From NCBI RefSeq assembly GCF_020921035.1, contig NC_063156.1:2852001-2916000 (forward strand): a DNA stretch of 64,000 nucleotides. The letters are read 5' to 3'. A model generated the notes under the pieces. It was not told where the DNA came from and made no database searches. It saw only the letters and a program-made list of their open reading frames with translations. The translations under genes and the position numbers were made by a program. The stretch comes from Rhodamnia argentea. Its lineage: Eukaryota; Streptophyta; Magnoliopsida; Myrtales; Myrtaceae. Below, in pieces: positions 25,719 through 36,770 of this stretch (its first letter is position 1; the number at the start of each line of letters is the position of its first letter).

Positions 25719-26265
25719 AATGCGATCTCGGGTGATTCTATCAATGCCTACTCAGACAACCATCTTTACCCCAAGAATTCTTCGAATAACTCAAGGTTAA
25801 GTACCTCGTGAAAACGTTGTCTTCCACTCATTCGAGGAGGCCACCGAAAGAGTTTTTGGGCCCTTTAGAGGCACGACGGCTTGTTCCCTCTTTTGAGCAA
25901 GAGACAAATGGAGACAAATGGGCGGAGGGATCGAGCGGTGGCGTGTCCCTTCCATTTCATAATCCAATCGAAAACATGCCCACCGTCATCCACGTCGGAT
26001 CAGGGGCCCCACTCTGCTTTCTTCCGGTGGCGTGACGTGGAATTATGTCCTTTTTGGCCCCATCAAGAAACTGACTCTCGGACCTTTATATATAAAGAGA
26101 GAGAGAGTGGGTGCCCGCCACGTGACGTCCTCGATTAGGCCCCGGACAATAAAGAAAGTTTGCCTACTTACTGAAAAATGGAAAAATTAGATATTAATAT
26201 TAGAATGCACGAATCACATTAAGGACAATTGTCATTACCACAGTCAAGTCTAAAAATAGTGAAGA
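25719..26265. other. spacer with promoter-like sequence
   Basis: Near 26,080-26,125 there is 'tttatatataaag', a short GA run and 'gccacgtgacgtc'. This looks like a core promoter but no plausible coding sequence follows before the next repeat, so I do not call a gene. Confidence 0.35.
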
Positions 26266-26853
26266 AATGTACCGAAACAATCCTAAATCTATTGCATTTA
26301 TATCAATTTAGTCCTAAATCTATTGCGTAGACGAGATTCGACCTTGTCGAGCCTTGCTTGGACAAGGGCAAGCGCCAATGAGGTCTCCTCGCCGGATCTC
26401 GGCGAGCGCGAGGTCCCGTGAGCCCCGCCTAGGTGAGGGCGAGGTCTAGCGAAATTCGCCTAGGCCAATGTGAGGCTCGTCGGGCCTTGCCCTCGACTAG
26501 GCTAAGCTCAGCAAGGCCAACCCTCATGCAAGCAACACCCTTGGCTTGGTTGAGGGGAGCCTCACCGACGCTTGCCCTTGCCTAGGCACAACCAGGTGAG
26601 GTCGTCCCTTGCCAACCACCAGCAAATAGAAAAGGTAAATTAAAAATATATATTGAAAATATCCATATCGCCTTCGACCGTGTCATATAGAGCAGTTGGA
26701 GTTCACGTCGCCGAGTTTCGGTTAAAATTGGTCGAATGGACTAAATTGGTACCAATGTGAAAATGTTTAGAACTAAATTGATCCAATTTGAAAGGTCTAT
26801 GACTGACTCGGAATCAATGTAGTAGATTTAGGACGTCTTTGGTACTTTTCTCA
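26266..26853. repeat. fold-back element, family A
   Basis: Left arm 'taccgaaacaatcctaaatc', right arm 'gatttaggacgtctttggta'. GC-rich loop with repeated 'ggcgag' and 'cctagg' words. Confidence 0.75.
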
Positions 26854-27410
26854 AAAATATTGTTATCATGAGTTTTTAACAATTGACCTAAAGGAGCAAT
26901 ATTTGCCTAATGAAAGAACAGTCTCCATACTTAATATTGCTACATAAGATATGGGTATCCTTCTCATCATGAGCGGATAATTTTGTTCGAGGGATATGCA
27001 TGTGGTCGGCTTGTTTTAGGATTCGCACTACAAATTAATGAACTCGAAATCCATGAAATGTCCCATTGACATGACGATTGAGCAAGATGTTACTCAGAAA
27101 TTTTGGCACTTGTTTGTTAATTTTAGCCTATCTCCATATGGATGAAGGAAGTATTGCATGAAATTGGATGGCACGTAGGAAAATAATAAGAAAATTATGC
27201 GCAAAATACTTGGACCATGTTTGAACACCACCATCTTTGCAACTATCAAGCGCACACAAATACAAAAAAAGGATTGTGTGCCGTAGTCGTAATTCCGGAC
27301 TTGCTTATTCCTCTTCCTAAACACCCAACCGTAAAGAAAATGAAACGTATTTTCAACTCAACCTCGACATATATCGCGACTTATTTATAGTAACCATGGC
27401 CATGTCATCA
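26854..27410. other. spacer and 3' flank of the HIPP gene
   Basis: AT-rich. Probably contains the 3' UTR of the minus-strand gene ending at 27,411. Nothing else recognised. Confidence 0.45.
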
Positions 27411-29194
27411 TCAAGAGACGCAGCATGCATTCGGGTTCTCGTCGCTGAAGAGCTGAGGAGGAGGCGAGTCTGGCGAGAGTCTCTCGACAATGTAAAGCGG
27501 CTGATAATGGTACACCATCCTATTCATACTGTCCTCGCTGTAAACGACCAAGTTTTCCACTTCCTGTCCTTCCATTTTGGCCTCTTCCGCTTTCTCTTCT
27601 TTCCCTCCATCGGGCTTGTCATCTCCCTCTTTCTTTTCCTCTTGCGGCTTCTCCTCCTCCTTCTCCCCCTCCGGCTTCACGTCTCCCGGCGGTTCGCTTC
27701 CTTCCTTTTTCTCCTCCTGCTTTTCCGGCTCCGGCTGCGGGACTATTTTGGCTTGCTTTTTGGTTCGTCTGTAGACATAGTCGACTAGCTTGTTCGGGTC
27801 CATGGTCCCTGTGACCACGACTTTTCCAGAGCTAAACTCTGTCGCCGCCGTTTGAACTCCTGTTGATTAATAAAAGTCAAAATACAATTTGAACAAGTTC
27901 ATAAGATCTACCAAAGTCTCAATTTTTTTTTTATCTGCCTGATCATATGGCAATCATATCCACATGCATTTGCCAGATCATACCTCTCATTTTGAGTATC
28001 CTCTTCTTAAGTTGCTCAGCACAGGCTTCACAGTGCATGTTGACGTTTAGCTCCACGGTCATTAACTCACTAACCTGAAAAACCCAAAATGAAAGGATAA
28101 AAACGTTAATTACAAAGAGAAATCACTACCCTTTTTACCCTTTGGTTAGCATAATCTAATTAGGGTAATTAACTTTATCTTTTCACTGTCTGTGTGCATT
28201 AATCATGGGGTGATTTTGGTGATTAACCATCTAATCCACGAGACCTGTGAAGTGACGACTTGGGGAAGTGGTTCGCCCTCAGCCGGAGGCTGTGGAGAGA
28301 TCACTTCGACTCTTCGCTTGGTCTTTCTGGTGATTCTATTGCACACCGCTTGAGGCTCCACCACTCCTTTTATAGTCACCTGGTTTTTGTCCATGTCAAT
28401 TTCAACTCCCTCTACTCCTGAAATTACAAAAGTAAATGCAATCAAGAATGCAATGAGATTATTAAAAATGTACCTGCAGAACATAAAAGAAATGTTATAT
28501 CGCGAATAGACTCGTTTTATTGCCGAATCACCAATTCGGGAATTTCGAAATTTAAACTTTGGAGACAACGGTAATCTAATTTCGGGATATTGTTTTTACC
28601 TCGAATTTTCATGATGGACCTTTTGATCTTTTTGGCACATCCAGCACAGTGCAAGTCCACGTACAAAATGAGGGGAGAAGGTGGCTTTGGCTCCTCCTCC
28701 TTTTTCTCTTCCACTTTCTCTTCCTTCTTTTCTTCTGCCTTCTCCTCTGGCTTAGCCTCGACGTTAGCCTCTTCCTGCTCAGGTATTTCACCAATAATTC
28801 AACACATTGCAACATGAACTTGTCGCAACGATTTTTCCGACTTAAAAATTCGAGACTACTACATGCGGGAAAAACACAGACGTGAACAAAATATTAATTA
28901 AGCTCCGTAAACAAGTGACGTGCCCAAAATTCGACGTACGTGAGTTGAAGAGAGGTAAAATTAAGACGACTAAGCAATGAACCGCAGCTATATTCACATT
29001 AATGCTGCGAAAAAAACTTAACCTTTTGACCATTTTGGTTATTTGGATTTGTTGATCAACATAAAGCAATGTTCTTGAAAAGAATCATATAGACAAATAA
29101 TGACACTATGCTTCATCAAAACCAAAAGCATGCGAAGAAAATCAAAACCCAATATTCTCATCATCATCATCACCTGTTTGGCCTCTTCATCCAT
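27411..29194 (-). CDS. heavy metal-associated isoprenylated plant protein (HIPP), two HMA domains (302 aa)
   Basis: Minus-strand exons 29,194-29,174, 28,774-28,600, 28,417-28,245, 28,074-27,984 and 27,859-27,411 join in frame to 302 residues. After a Lys/Glu-rich start (residues 8-37) comes a first HMA domain with the metal motif LHCAGC (Cys50, Cys53), then a second with MHCEAC (Cys138, Cys141). A second Lys/Glu/Pro-rich linker and a C-terminal CaaX box, CCVS, follow; Cys299 would be prenylated, and Ser at the end favours farnesyl transfer. HIPPs bind heavy metals such as Cu, Zn or Cd and act at membranes or in the nucleus. Both HMA domains are split by an intron at the same place and phase (after KIR/KMR), as expected from internal duplication. 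A TATA box (29,495-29,503) lies about 300 bases upstream. It resembles the AtHIPP05-07 type; the exact orthologue is uncertain. Confidence 0.93.
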
Positions 29195-29494
29195 ATCTTC
29201 TCTCTGAATGATGAACCCCCTTCTTGCTTGAAGTGAGTGATAGATATATGCAGAAGGTACAAGTATCTTGAGGGAGTAACCTAGCTATCGTTTGGACTTT
29301 CGGTTGATGCAAGGGCAATTTGCAAAAAGACAGGCTTATCTGGATTCCAAAGCACATGCAGTGCCACTAGCAAGAATGTGCAAAAGTATATCAATTCCTC
29401 CTTAGTTTAAGAATTCTTTTGGGATTCTCTTCATCTCCTCAAAGGTTGAAGGAGGTAGAAATGGAGGGAGGAGATAGTGAAGGTAGGGTTTGCA

Positions 29495-29501
29495 TATTTA
29501 T

Positions 29502-29503
<2 letters not shown>
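29495..29503 (-). promoter_or_regulatory. TATA box of the HIPP gene
   Basis: The minus strand reads CTATAAATA. It lies 301 bases before the HIPP start codon, which fits a transcript start near 29,465 and a 5' UTR of about 270 bases. A (GA)n tract lies directly upstream. Confidence 0.65.

Positions 29504-29506
<3 letters not shown>

Positions 29507-29535
<29 letters not shown>
29507..29535. repeat. (GA)n microsatellite
   Basis: About 14 GA units immediately upstream of the HIPP TATA box. Confidence 0.95.
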
Positions 29536-29539
<4 letters not shown>

Positions 29540-30202
29540 CAGTTCATCTTCACCGACGGGTAGATCTTTCATGAAAAGGTGGTGAAGGGTCACGCACATG
29601 TGTGGGATCATGTATGGACCATACCAAGAAAAGCTAAAACCTAATCGATCTCCCTTAAGCCAAAAAGAATATAGACTACTCTTAACTCTTAAGTCCCGAG
29701 CAATACAAGTGGTTTGTCCTTTAGCCAAAAAGAGCTTACGTTTTGGGTTACATAACATGGGATATGGAAGGTGCAAGGGTCTAATCCATGCTTGGTGGAT
29801 GCTGCATGATTCCAATTTTCAGCACTACTACATCTTTCAAAACTAGAATTCTAGCTATACAAAAGGGTCTAGTGGTTAGGTACAATACTCTCGTTTCACA
29901 GGATGTTACTAGACGGGTCATATCGTTTATATGATATAGTAAATCAGCCCTTTTCTTCTCTCTTCTTTTTCTTTTTCTATACAACAAGTGTCGACCAAGT
30001 GATTAGCCAGCTAATATTAGAAATGAATAATTTGATTGCTCTTTGGGTGACTTCAATGTATGGTATGGTTTGTCTTATGGCCAAAAGATGTCGTACCGTT
30101 TGTGGATGTCTGCCCCTTGAGTTTTTAAAAGGGCCCAGGATTTGATTAGACGTGGATTTGAGGAAAATGAGAAATTACAACTTCTTAGCCTATGATTTTG
30201 TG

Positions 30203-30234
<32 letters not shown>

Positions 30235-31742
30235 GAAATTAAAATGTCATCATCAAATGCATAAAGCTTTGTCGTTTGGTTACTTGAGTTGGGATTGTAC
30301 GTTGAAACGTGGAGGTTGGGAAAATCCAAGAAAGTCTGGCGTGTAAATGACTGGGCATTGAAAGTTGATACCACGTGGTTCCTTAACAAATCAAACTTAT
30401 GTCCATTAAGTACACATTTTTCTTCCCCTTCTTTTCCCTTTTCAGTTCTTTCTTCGCCTGCGCTTTTAGGTCATCCGAAAGCCATAGCTTTGTTAGTCTC
30501 ACCTACTTTCTCTATCTGAATCGATTTTTTCACCACCTTACCCACCTGCATTAACCCACGAAATAGATTGATCTTGATTTGGGTGCACATCTCCTTCGGT
30601 TAAATCGAACCGAACTCGATTCGACAAATTCAACTGATAAGATAACATGGTAGATTCAAAATGGGCGTTTGATTAAGTGGACGTATTTATGCATTCAATA
30701 ACAATTCGCCATACTTACTTTGCTAATCTGTGACGTAATCCAATCTTATTTTTCTTATACTTTCCCTCACATGAAGATAAGGAAAAAAAACAAAGAAAAA
30801 ATTGCAGGAGCAAAGAAATGGACATGTGAAACCAGTTCAGGAAAGAGAAGGCCAACTTACCAATGTCAAAAGACAAAAGCACGTGTAAATCACTCAGCAT
30901 GGGACGCCAATCAAACACTCCAACCTAGCTTTGCTCAATCTTCAGATCTTGAGTCACTGCAACCTTTGGAAATCTTCCAGCTGATCTGATGCAAAAGTCT
31001 TCAAAGAACAACCACAGAAAAAAGGTTGATCGACCCTCCATTGATGAATCCTCCCTTTTACTTAATTATAACTTTTCCAACCTCTCTTTTTTCTTAATTA
31101 AATTCAAGACATTCTAATTAAGGAGGGTGCATATTCACCTCTTTGACTTGGCATGGGCGGTTAGTGGAATCTAGATGGTTGCTTAGCCACTTAAGACATA
31201 AAAGTGGAAGCAGGAGGCAATTAGAGTCGAACTACTTTTAGACAACCCTCCTCCAAGTACCAAATCGCCATTGAAGTTATTGGGCAAATATGCAAGTGGC
31301 TGGTAGGTGTAGTTAGTTTGTTTGAGGATCGGTTTGCTAAAATTAAGGTTCCAAAAACTACAACTAGGAAGGGAGCACACACGCTCAGGTGCCAAATGCA
31401 GGACCACGCAAATTCAGGACATCAGCCTAGCCCATGAGGAATGAGGATTTCCTGCGTTGAATGTTTCTTTCCGAGTAATAGTCTACAGCAGGACTAACTT
31501 GTCAATCGTGGGCAAGGCACCTTACGAGAGGATCGACAGCGTATCGATCCTTTCATTGAATGCAGGCGATACCATCGAAAGACGACATCAATGGCAAGTT
31601 TCCGAATCGATAACAGAACAAAAATTACCACATGATATTCTGTCTGACACATTATTTTTAAGTACATTACAGGATTAGGGGGCTACAAGTACAGTAAGGG
31701 AAACTCCCATCTTTGCCTACTCACGTCATTCACTAAATTTGT
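29536..31742. other. spacer between HIPP and ILR1-like genes
   Basis: Upstream sequence of the HIPP gene and 3' flank of the ILR1-like gene. Apart from a (TTA)n tract at 30,204-30,233 I see no gene or repeat. Confidence 0.45.
30204..30233. repeat. (TTA)n microsatellite
   Basis: About ten TTA units in AT-rich spacer. Confidence 0.95.
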
Positions 31743-34700
31743 TTACTGTACAGATGAATGCTGGTGCTCAGACAAATATACTTCTGCCAAAGCGGCATGT
31801 ACTGCTGCTCCTATCGGGAGCACATCCTCATCAAGGAAAAAATAAGGGGAATGCGGGGAATGAACCGATCCCACATCCTCGTTTCCAATCCCGATGCCAA
31901 GCATGAAGCCAGGAATCTGTTCTTGATAGAAGGCGAAATCTTCGCCTGCCATGACCTTCTTGCCCACCCTGACATTTTCGGGACCCAACAGAAGCCTCCC
32001 AACTCTCTCGACGTGCAGTGTTAGAGCTTCGTCGTTCACAACAGCTGGATAAGCGGGATATTCATCCTCTTTCAGGTCAATATAGGCTTTACATCTGTGT
32101 ACAGCCGCCTGACCTTCAATGACCTGCAAAAGTTCTTTCTTAAAGGAGGGACTGCCTAATAATTTCGGCATGAATCAGCTAGCTTTGTGCACTTATTTAC
32201 ATAGCAATGCTATTCTTGGAGTTGGAGGTTTTGTTGTGAGGTTATGCGTTCACCATAAGCACTTAAAAAAAGAATGAAGGAGATGAGAAATTGAGAGGTT
32301 TCTGGTTGCATCTCCTGAGCGATGCAATTTGGGTAAAGAGTGTTCGGACAAAGAACTGCCCTTGCATCTAGAAATAATGAAAGTTGAGATGGTAAAAATT
32401 TATGAGGAATACCTCAATCAATCTTGTCTGGAGTCGTTGCAGGCCTTCTGTGGTTAAACTCCTGAGTGTGCCACCGAATTCGACAATTGGAGGAATTATA
32501 TTCAATCCACTCCCACCTCTAACATAGGTTACAGAGAGCACCTTCAGAAAAAAGAATAATTGCATCAAGTCCCCTGATACATACTTTGACCAAGAATGGC
32601 ATACCGAGCCACAGAAATAGTAGCTCGATGGCTGCCTCAGATGAAATGCCATGTGTCCATGAACCCAGAGTTACAGGATGGGTGACTATGTAAAATAAAG
32701 TTGCCGACTGAAAGGTGCTCTACGAATGAAGTTAATGCATGAGCTATAACTTACTAGTCATATTTGCAGAGTGTTTTTACGGACGAAAATGTATTGAAAA
32801 TGTAGCTAGTACACAAAGTTCATGTCTGTAAAGCTTCCTGTGGGGCCAAATAGATGTGGAATGATGAGTGGACTAGCTAGTACACATTGCATCATGTCTC
32901 TACGGTATCATGATGCAGTGTGCAATGGAGTAAGCCAAAATCTTACGCAGAGTCCCAAAGATACATACTTCACTGAGGAGCGGATCAGCTTCTCTTGAGA
33001 CAAGCTGTTGAAGTGCCAAGATGGCGAATGAAGCAGCGAGTACCGGATCCACACTATTATGAGGCGCTGCAGCATGGCCACCTTTTCCTTCTATTTTAGC
33101 TTTGAACGTGCAAACAGCAGCTAAGTTCGGGCCAGCAAGTGAAGTTATGCTTCCTGTAGGCGTTGTATAATCATTATGCATTGCAAATATTGCTTCGGCA
33201 TCACCCAGTGCGCCTTCTTTGATCATGTGGGAAGCACCAGCTCCTGCCTCTTCAGCAGGCTGGAAAATAAGTCTTACGGTCCCCTGACCAAGGTAGAGAA
33301 TTCAAATTTCTTTGCATCATCATCAAAAAGAGAGTAATTGTAATGCAATCACTGTCCATAGCAAAATCTGGCTGCTGGGAACATCCTTATAGTTATAGAT
33401 CAAGTAATTGTGATGAAAATTTTGCATAATTAAGAATTTTACTTCCTGTCCATAAGACTAAACCCACCAAGACAGCAGATGGAGATGAGCTGAATCTGGA
33501 AAAAGGAGTCCTAGCTAGCCTAGTTGTTCGAGTATGAGGCAATTGGTTCACCAGATCTAAGCCAGTGCTATACCAGCTCTTAGCCTAACACTTGTAACTC
33601 GTGAGAGTCTCGTAGGTCCAATCGACAATTTCAATAATTTCAACTGCAAACTAGCTGACAGTAATTTGAAGGATGGCAATCTCAAGATGGTCCTCCAGCC
33701 TTTAAGTAAGTTGTCAATTTAAAGAAGTCTAGTGCTCTGAGCATATAGCCAAGTACCCTGTTGCTGGCTCGCCGAACAGAAATCTTACCCAATATTTAGG
33801 CCTCAAATTATAAAAATTAAGGTTTGGTTACACAGTGGAAGGGACACATAGAAAGTAATAAGAAGTAAATGAGTTCTCTTACTTCTATTATCTAAATGGC
33901 AAAGTAGGAAAAACGACAACAAGTAATGCCAGTATATGCCACATAATTCAGTAGCACACAACCGTCACAGACTCTCTCCAACTCTACCGAGACGTCGTGA
34001 AAAACTGTCATTTGATTAATGGCAAGAAAACACTGACCTTAAGTTTATCTTTCCGTTCATTCAGTAATTTTGCAGCACCAAGAAGCATGGTCGTATGGGC
34101 GTCATGTCCGCAAGCATGCATTTTGCCATCAATTCTGCTCTTATGCTCCCACTCGACAAGTTCCTACACCCGCCCAATCGACCAACCCTTTAAGCAAATC
34201 CATAGATACACAAAAGCAGCACAACGAAAACGTAAAAATTAGAAAGAACCAACACAAACATAATCTCATGAACTCACCAACACTTGCCTATATTCAATAT
34301 GCGGGCACCCATATAGTTTCTCACCATACGTATTCCTTAACATCCTTTCAAATGTCTCATTCACGGGATACACAGACCACAGACAAAGGTACCTCAAATA
34401 GACAACCAAGCATGGGACCACCACAAGAACAAGAATAAGGGACAGAGCACAAACCAAGCTATCGAGATTTTAGCTTTTAGGCAATTGACCAGAGCTCTGA
34501 TACCGTAGTGAATAAGACAGTAGTATATCAAAGCATATTTCTCGATGGTCAGAAGAACCAAGTACAGCCCTTCCACCTATCCAATTTTCGAAAGCCACGA
34601 TCGATGGATCGATTTGGTCAGGTCAACAGCGAGGCATTGCATTTTTTTTACCTGCAAAGGCAAGGCGTCCATGTCGGCCCGGAGAGCGACGACAGGTGAT

Positions 34701-35008
34701 GACCCGGACCCCACGACGGCGACGACGCCGGTGCCGGCGAAGGGGTAAGAGTAGGGGATGCCGAGCCGATCGAGCTCGGCTCGGACGAGCGAGCTGGTGT
34801 TGTGCTCCTCGAACCGGAGCTCCGGGTACTCATGGATTCGCCGCCGGATGGACGTGAGCCACGGCTGGTCTCGCTTAGCGGAGCCGAGGAGTTCGTCGGC
34901 GTAAGCTTGATCGTAACGGTGGCGGGTGGTGGCGCAGCGGGTGGCGTGGAGGGAAGTGGTGAGGAAGAGAAGCGAGAGGAGAACGTCGTTCCTCAGTTTG
35001 CGTGTCAT
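31743..35008 (-). CDS. IAA-amino acid hydrolase, ILR1-like (M20 family, 435 aa)
   Basis: Minus-strand exons 35,008-34,652, 34,163-34,038, 33,283-32,969, 32,541-32,413 and 32,123-31,743 all join in phase 0 and give 435 residues, the normal family length. An N-terminal signal peptide ([16 protein letters not shown]) is followed by the M20D peptidase fold. Metal ligands are present: Cys137 and His139 in HACGHDAH, Glu173 in PAEEAG, His197 in AMH, and His397 in HSPHSPYF. These numbers agree with those I recall for Arabidopsis ILL2. The enzyme family cleaves amide conjugates of indole-3-acetic acid (in some members jasmonoyl conjugates), releasing the free hormone in the ER lumen. [10 protein letters not shown] and [12 protein letters not shown] are typical of the ILR1-like 4/IAR3 branch. 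The C-terminus (HQHSSVQ) lacks the H/KDEL retention signal found in several relatives. A (GA)n tract lies in the 5' UTR. Confidence 0.95.
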
Positions 35009-35072
35009 TGCCAACTCGATGAGGGAAAAGAGTGAACAGTCAGACGCGAGCTCATTGCTTTGAAGGCAAGAC

Positions 35073-35094
35073 AGAGAGAGAGAGAGAGAGAGAG
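35073..35094. repeat. (GA)n microsatellite in 5' UTR of ILR1-like gene
   Basis: Eleven GA units, 65 bases upstream of the start codon, reading (CT)n on the coding strand. Confidence 0.9.
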
Positions 35095-35155
35095 TGTGAC
35101 TGGGACACAAGCTATAAGAATGGAGAAATAAAAACGCTGTCCTAAACCAACGTCC

Positions 35156-35240
35156 GGGGTGGTGGCGCAGTTGGCTAGCGCGTAGGTCTCATAGCTCAAG
35201 AGTTATCCTGAGGTCGAGAGTTCGAGCCTCTCTCACCCCA
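35156..35240 (+). tRNA. elongator tRNA-Met (CAT) with 11-base intron
   Basis: The acceptor stem GGGGTGG pairs with TCACCCC (35,233-35,239), and A35,240 is the discriminator. The D arm (GCGC/GCGC) and the T arm (GAGAG/TTCGAGC/CTCTC) are complete. The anticodon CAT is at 35,190-35,192. An 11-base intron, 'gctcaagagtt' (35,194-35,204), follows the base next to the anticodon, as in plant elongator tRNA-Met genes. The mature length without CCA is 74. Internal A and B boxes are intact. It decodes internal AUG codons. Confidence 0.95.
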
Positions 35241-35249
35241 TTCATTCCC

Positions 35250-35253
35250 TTTT
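35250..35253 (+). terminator. RNA polymerase III terminator of tRNA-Met
   Basis: Four T residues, 10 bases after the tRNA end; the minimal plant Pol III stop. Confidence 0.6.
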
Positions 35254-35565
35254 CCATTGTCTTTACTTTTAAGAAACAGCATAATATGTTTTTTATTTTC
35301 ACACCAAAATATGACATTTCCGAAAAAAAAATTCAGATATTCATTTTTCAAAGAATGAGATCATTTTTCAAGTGTGCAGCTGCCTACTCATTCTTTTTAT
35401 TAATATCCTAGAAGATAGGGTATCGTTGTTAATGATAAATCTCTTTTTTCAGCTCATTCTTTATATTAATACCCTGGAAGATATGGCATCATTTTTAATA
35501 AAGCTACACCAGAAAGAGACGACATGAAAAAGGCTTGGGCAAAAATAGTACTTAATGTAAACAGG
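35254..35565. other. AT-rich spacer
   Basis: Contains a weak direct repeat ('ctcattctttttattaata' near 35,388, 'ctcattctttatattaata' near 35,454). No gene seen. Confidence 0.5.
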
Positions 35566-36126
35566 CTGCGTTTGGTCGTCCGTATAAAATTCTAGATAAA
35601 ATATGTTTTATCATATCCCGTGTTTGGTAGATGTCCCGGATAGTATAATGTCGGATATAGAGGGGATATAACCCGGATAAAAAAATTCGAGGGGAGAGGG
35701 TAGGATAAGGTCGGATAGGATTTCTCTTATCCGTCATATAAAAGCTAACTTTTAGAATGATAACAATTTTCTTGTCTCATTTGTTTCTATTTTCATTTTA
35801 TTTTTTTATTTTTTTTATTTTTTGCAAAGAGGATTGAAAATCTAATAAAATGTGTATATTTTCAAGGTTTTTTTTGTGTATGAGAACGTTATTTTTATAG
35901 TAATAAGATCGGAATATTTCATGAGCATCACGTAGGGGTATATATGTCATTTATATTGATATACGGTTTCTACCAAATGCGGGATAGGATAGGATAAGAG
36001 AATATCCGACTTTAAATCCTCAGCTCACCAAACAGTGGATAGGATATAACCAAATCCCTAAATTTCTTATCTTATTATATCCAATCATATTCTGACCGGA
36101 AATCCCGACGACCAAACGCAATCTCA
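35566..36126. mobile_element. MITE with GTTTGGTCGTC inverted termini
   Basis: The left end 'ctgcgtttggtcgtc' matches the reverse complement of the right end ('ttgcgtttggtcgtc'), and subterminal motifs ('ggatataa', 'ggataagag') repeat in inverted orientation. About 560 bases, no coding capacity. The 'gcgtttgg' start is shared by many plant Tourist/PIF-Harbinger MITEs; a 3-base duplication (cag) may flank it. It abuts the last surviving exon of the kinesin pseudogene. Confidence 0.65.
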
Positions 36127-36142
36127 GGTGAATATTACTTAC

Positions 36143-36770
36143 CTCTGTCATCTCCCTCAATTCCTCGGCTTCCTTTAGATTATTCTGTGAGGCAGCCAGC
36201 TCTCTGTTTCTATCTGAAAGAGCTACCTCGAGTTCGGACTTCAAGGATCCCCTTTTCTTGTTCAAAGCTTCTCTGGAGAATTTCCCTCTACATTTGCAAG
36301 AACGATTCAAGACATCTTCCAAGGAGAAAGAATCAGAGTGGTTGAGCTAAGATTGATCGTAGCAGATGTCACCTCATCAGCAAAATCTCTCTGTAGTTTA
36401 GATGTTCTCTGCTCCAACAATGCCTTTTCATTTACCGCTCCCTTCATGCTTTCTTCCACTTCAAGCTCAGCATATGCTTTTAGCTCTTCTTGAAGTTTTT
36501 GTGATACCTAGTTGTGATATCCACCATTTTCAAAGCAACAATTCATAAATAATAACTAGCGGCAGGATCCCAATTAATAACCAGAGTAAGCTATCACCAT
36601 ACCTGATTATTTGCTAAGAGTAAATCTTTCTTCGCAGTACTCTCTGATACTTGACTGCTCAACTTGGTCAACTTTGCTTCCAAGCACCTTCTTCTCCTGC
36701 GAGAGCCGGCCAGCGCATGCAGGCCCAGCTCCCTCCCTCTTTTCTCTCGGTGGCCTGTATCTCATGCTGA
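36143..36770 (-). pseudogene. fragment of kinesin-like calmodulin-binding protein (KCBP) coiled coil
   Basis: Three exon-like blocks on the minus strand match the coiled-coil region between the FERM and motor domains of KCBP/ZWICHEL. The first (to 36,603) reads CLEAKLTKLSSQVSES and LLLANNQ. The second (36,507-36,373) reads VSQKLQEELKAYAELEVE and KALLEQRTSKLQR. The third (to 36,143) ends AASQNNLKEAEELREMTE. Splice donors are intact (GAG/GTAAGTAA at 36,143), yet the upstream MyTH4-FERM part and the downstream motor are missing from the window. KCBP is a minus-end microtubule motor shaping trichomes; this copy cannot make one. Probably a duplicated or captured fragment. Confidence 0.6.

Noticed and set aside
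26080-26150. promoter of a stress-responsive gene (TATA plus G-box words)
   Set aside because: No coding sequence follows before the next fold-back element.
27577-27774. Ser/Phe-rich plus-strand open frames across the HIPP gene
   Set aside because: They are antisense to the Lys/Glu/Pro-rich linker of the HIPP; such repeats give open frames on both strands.
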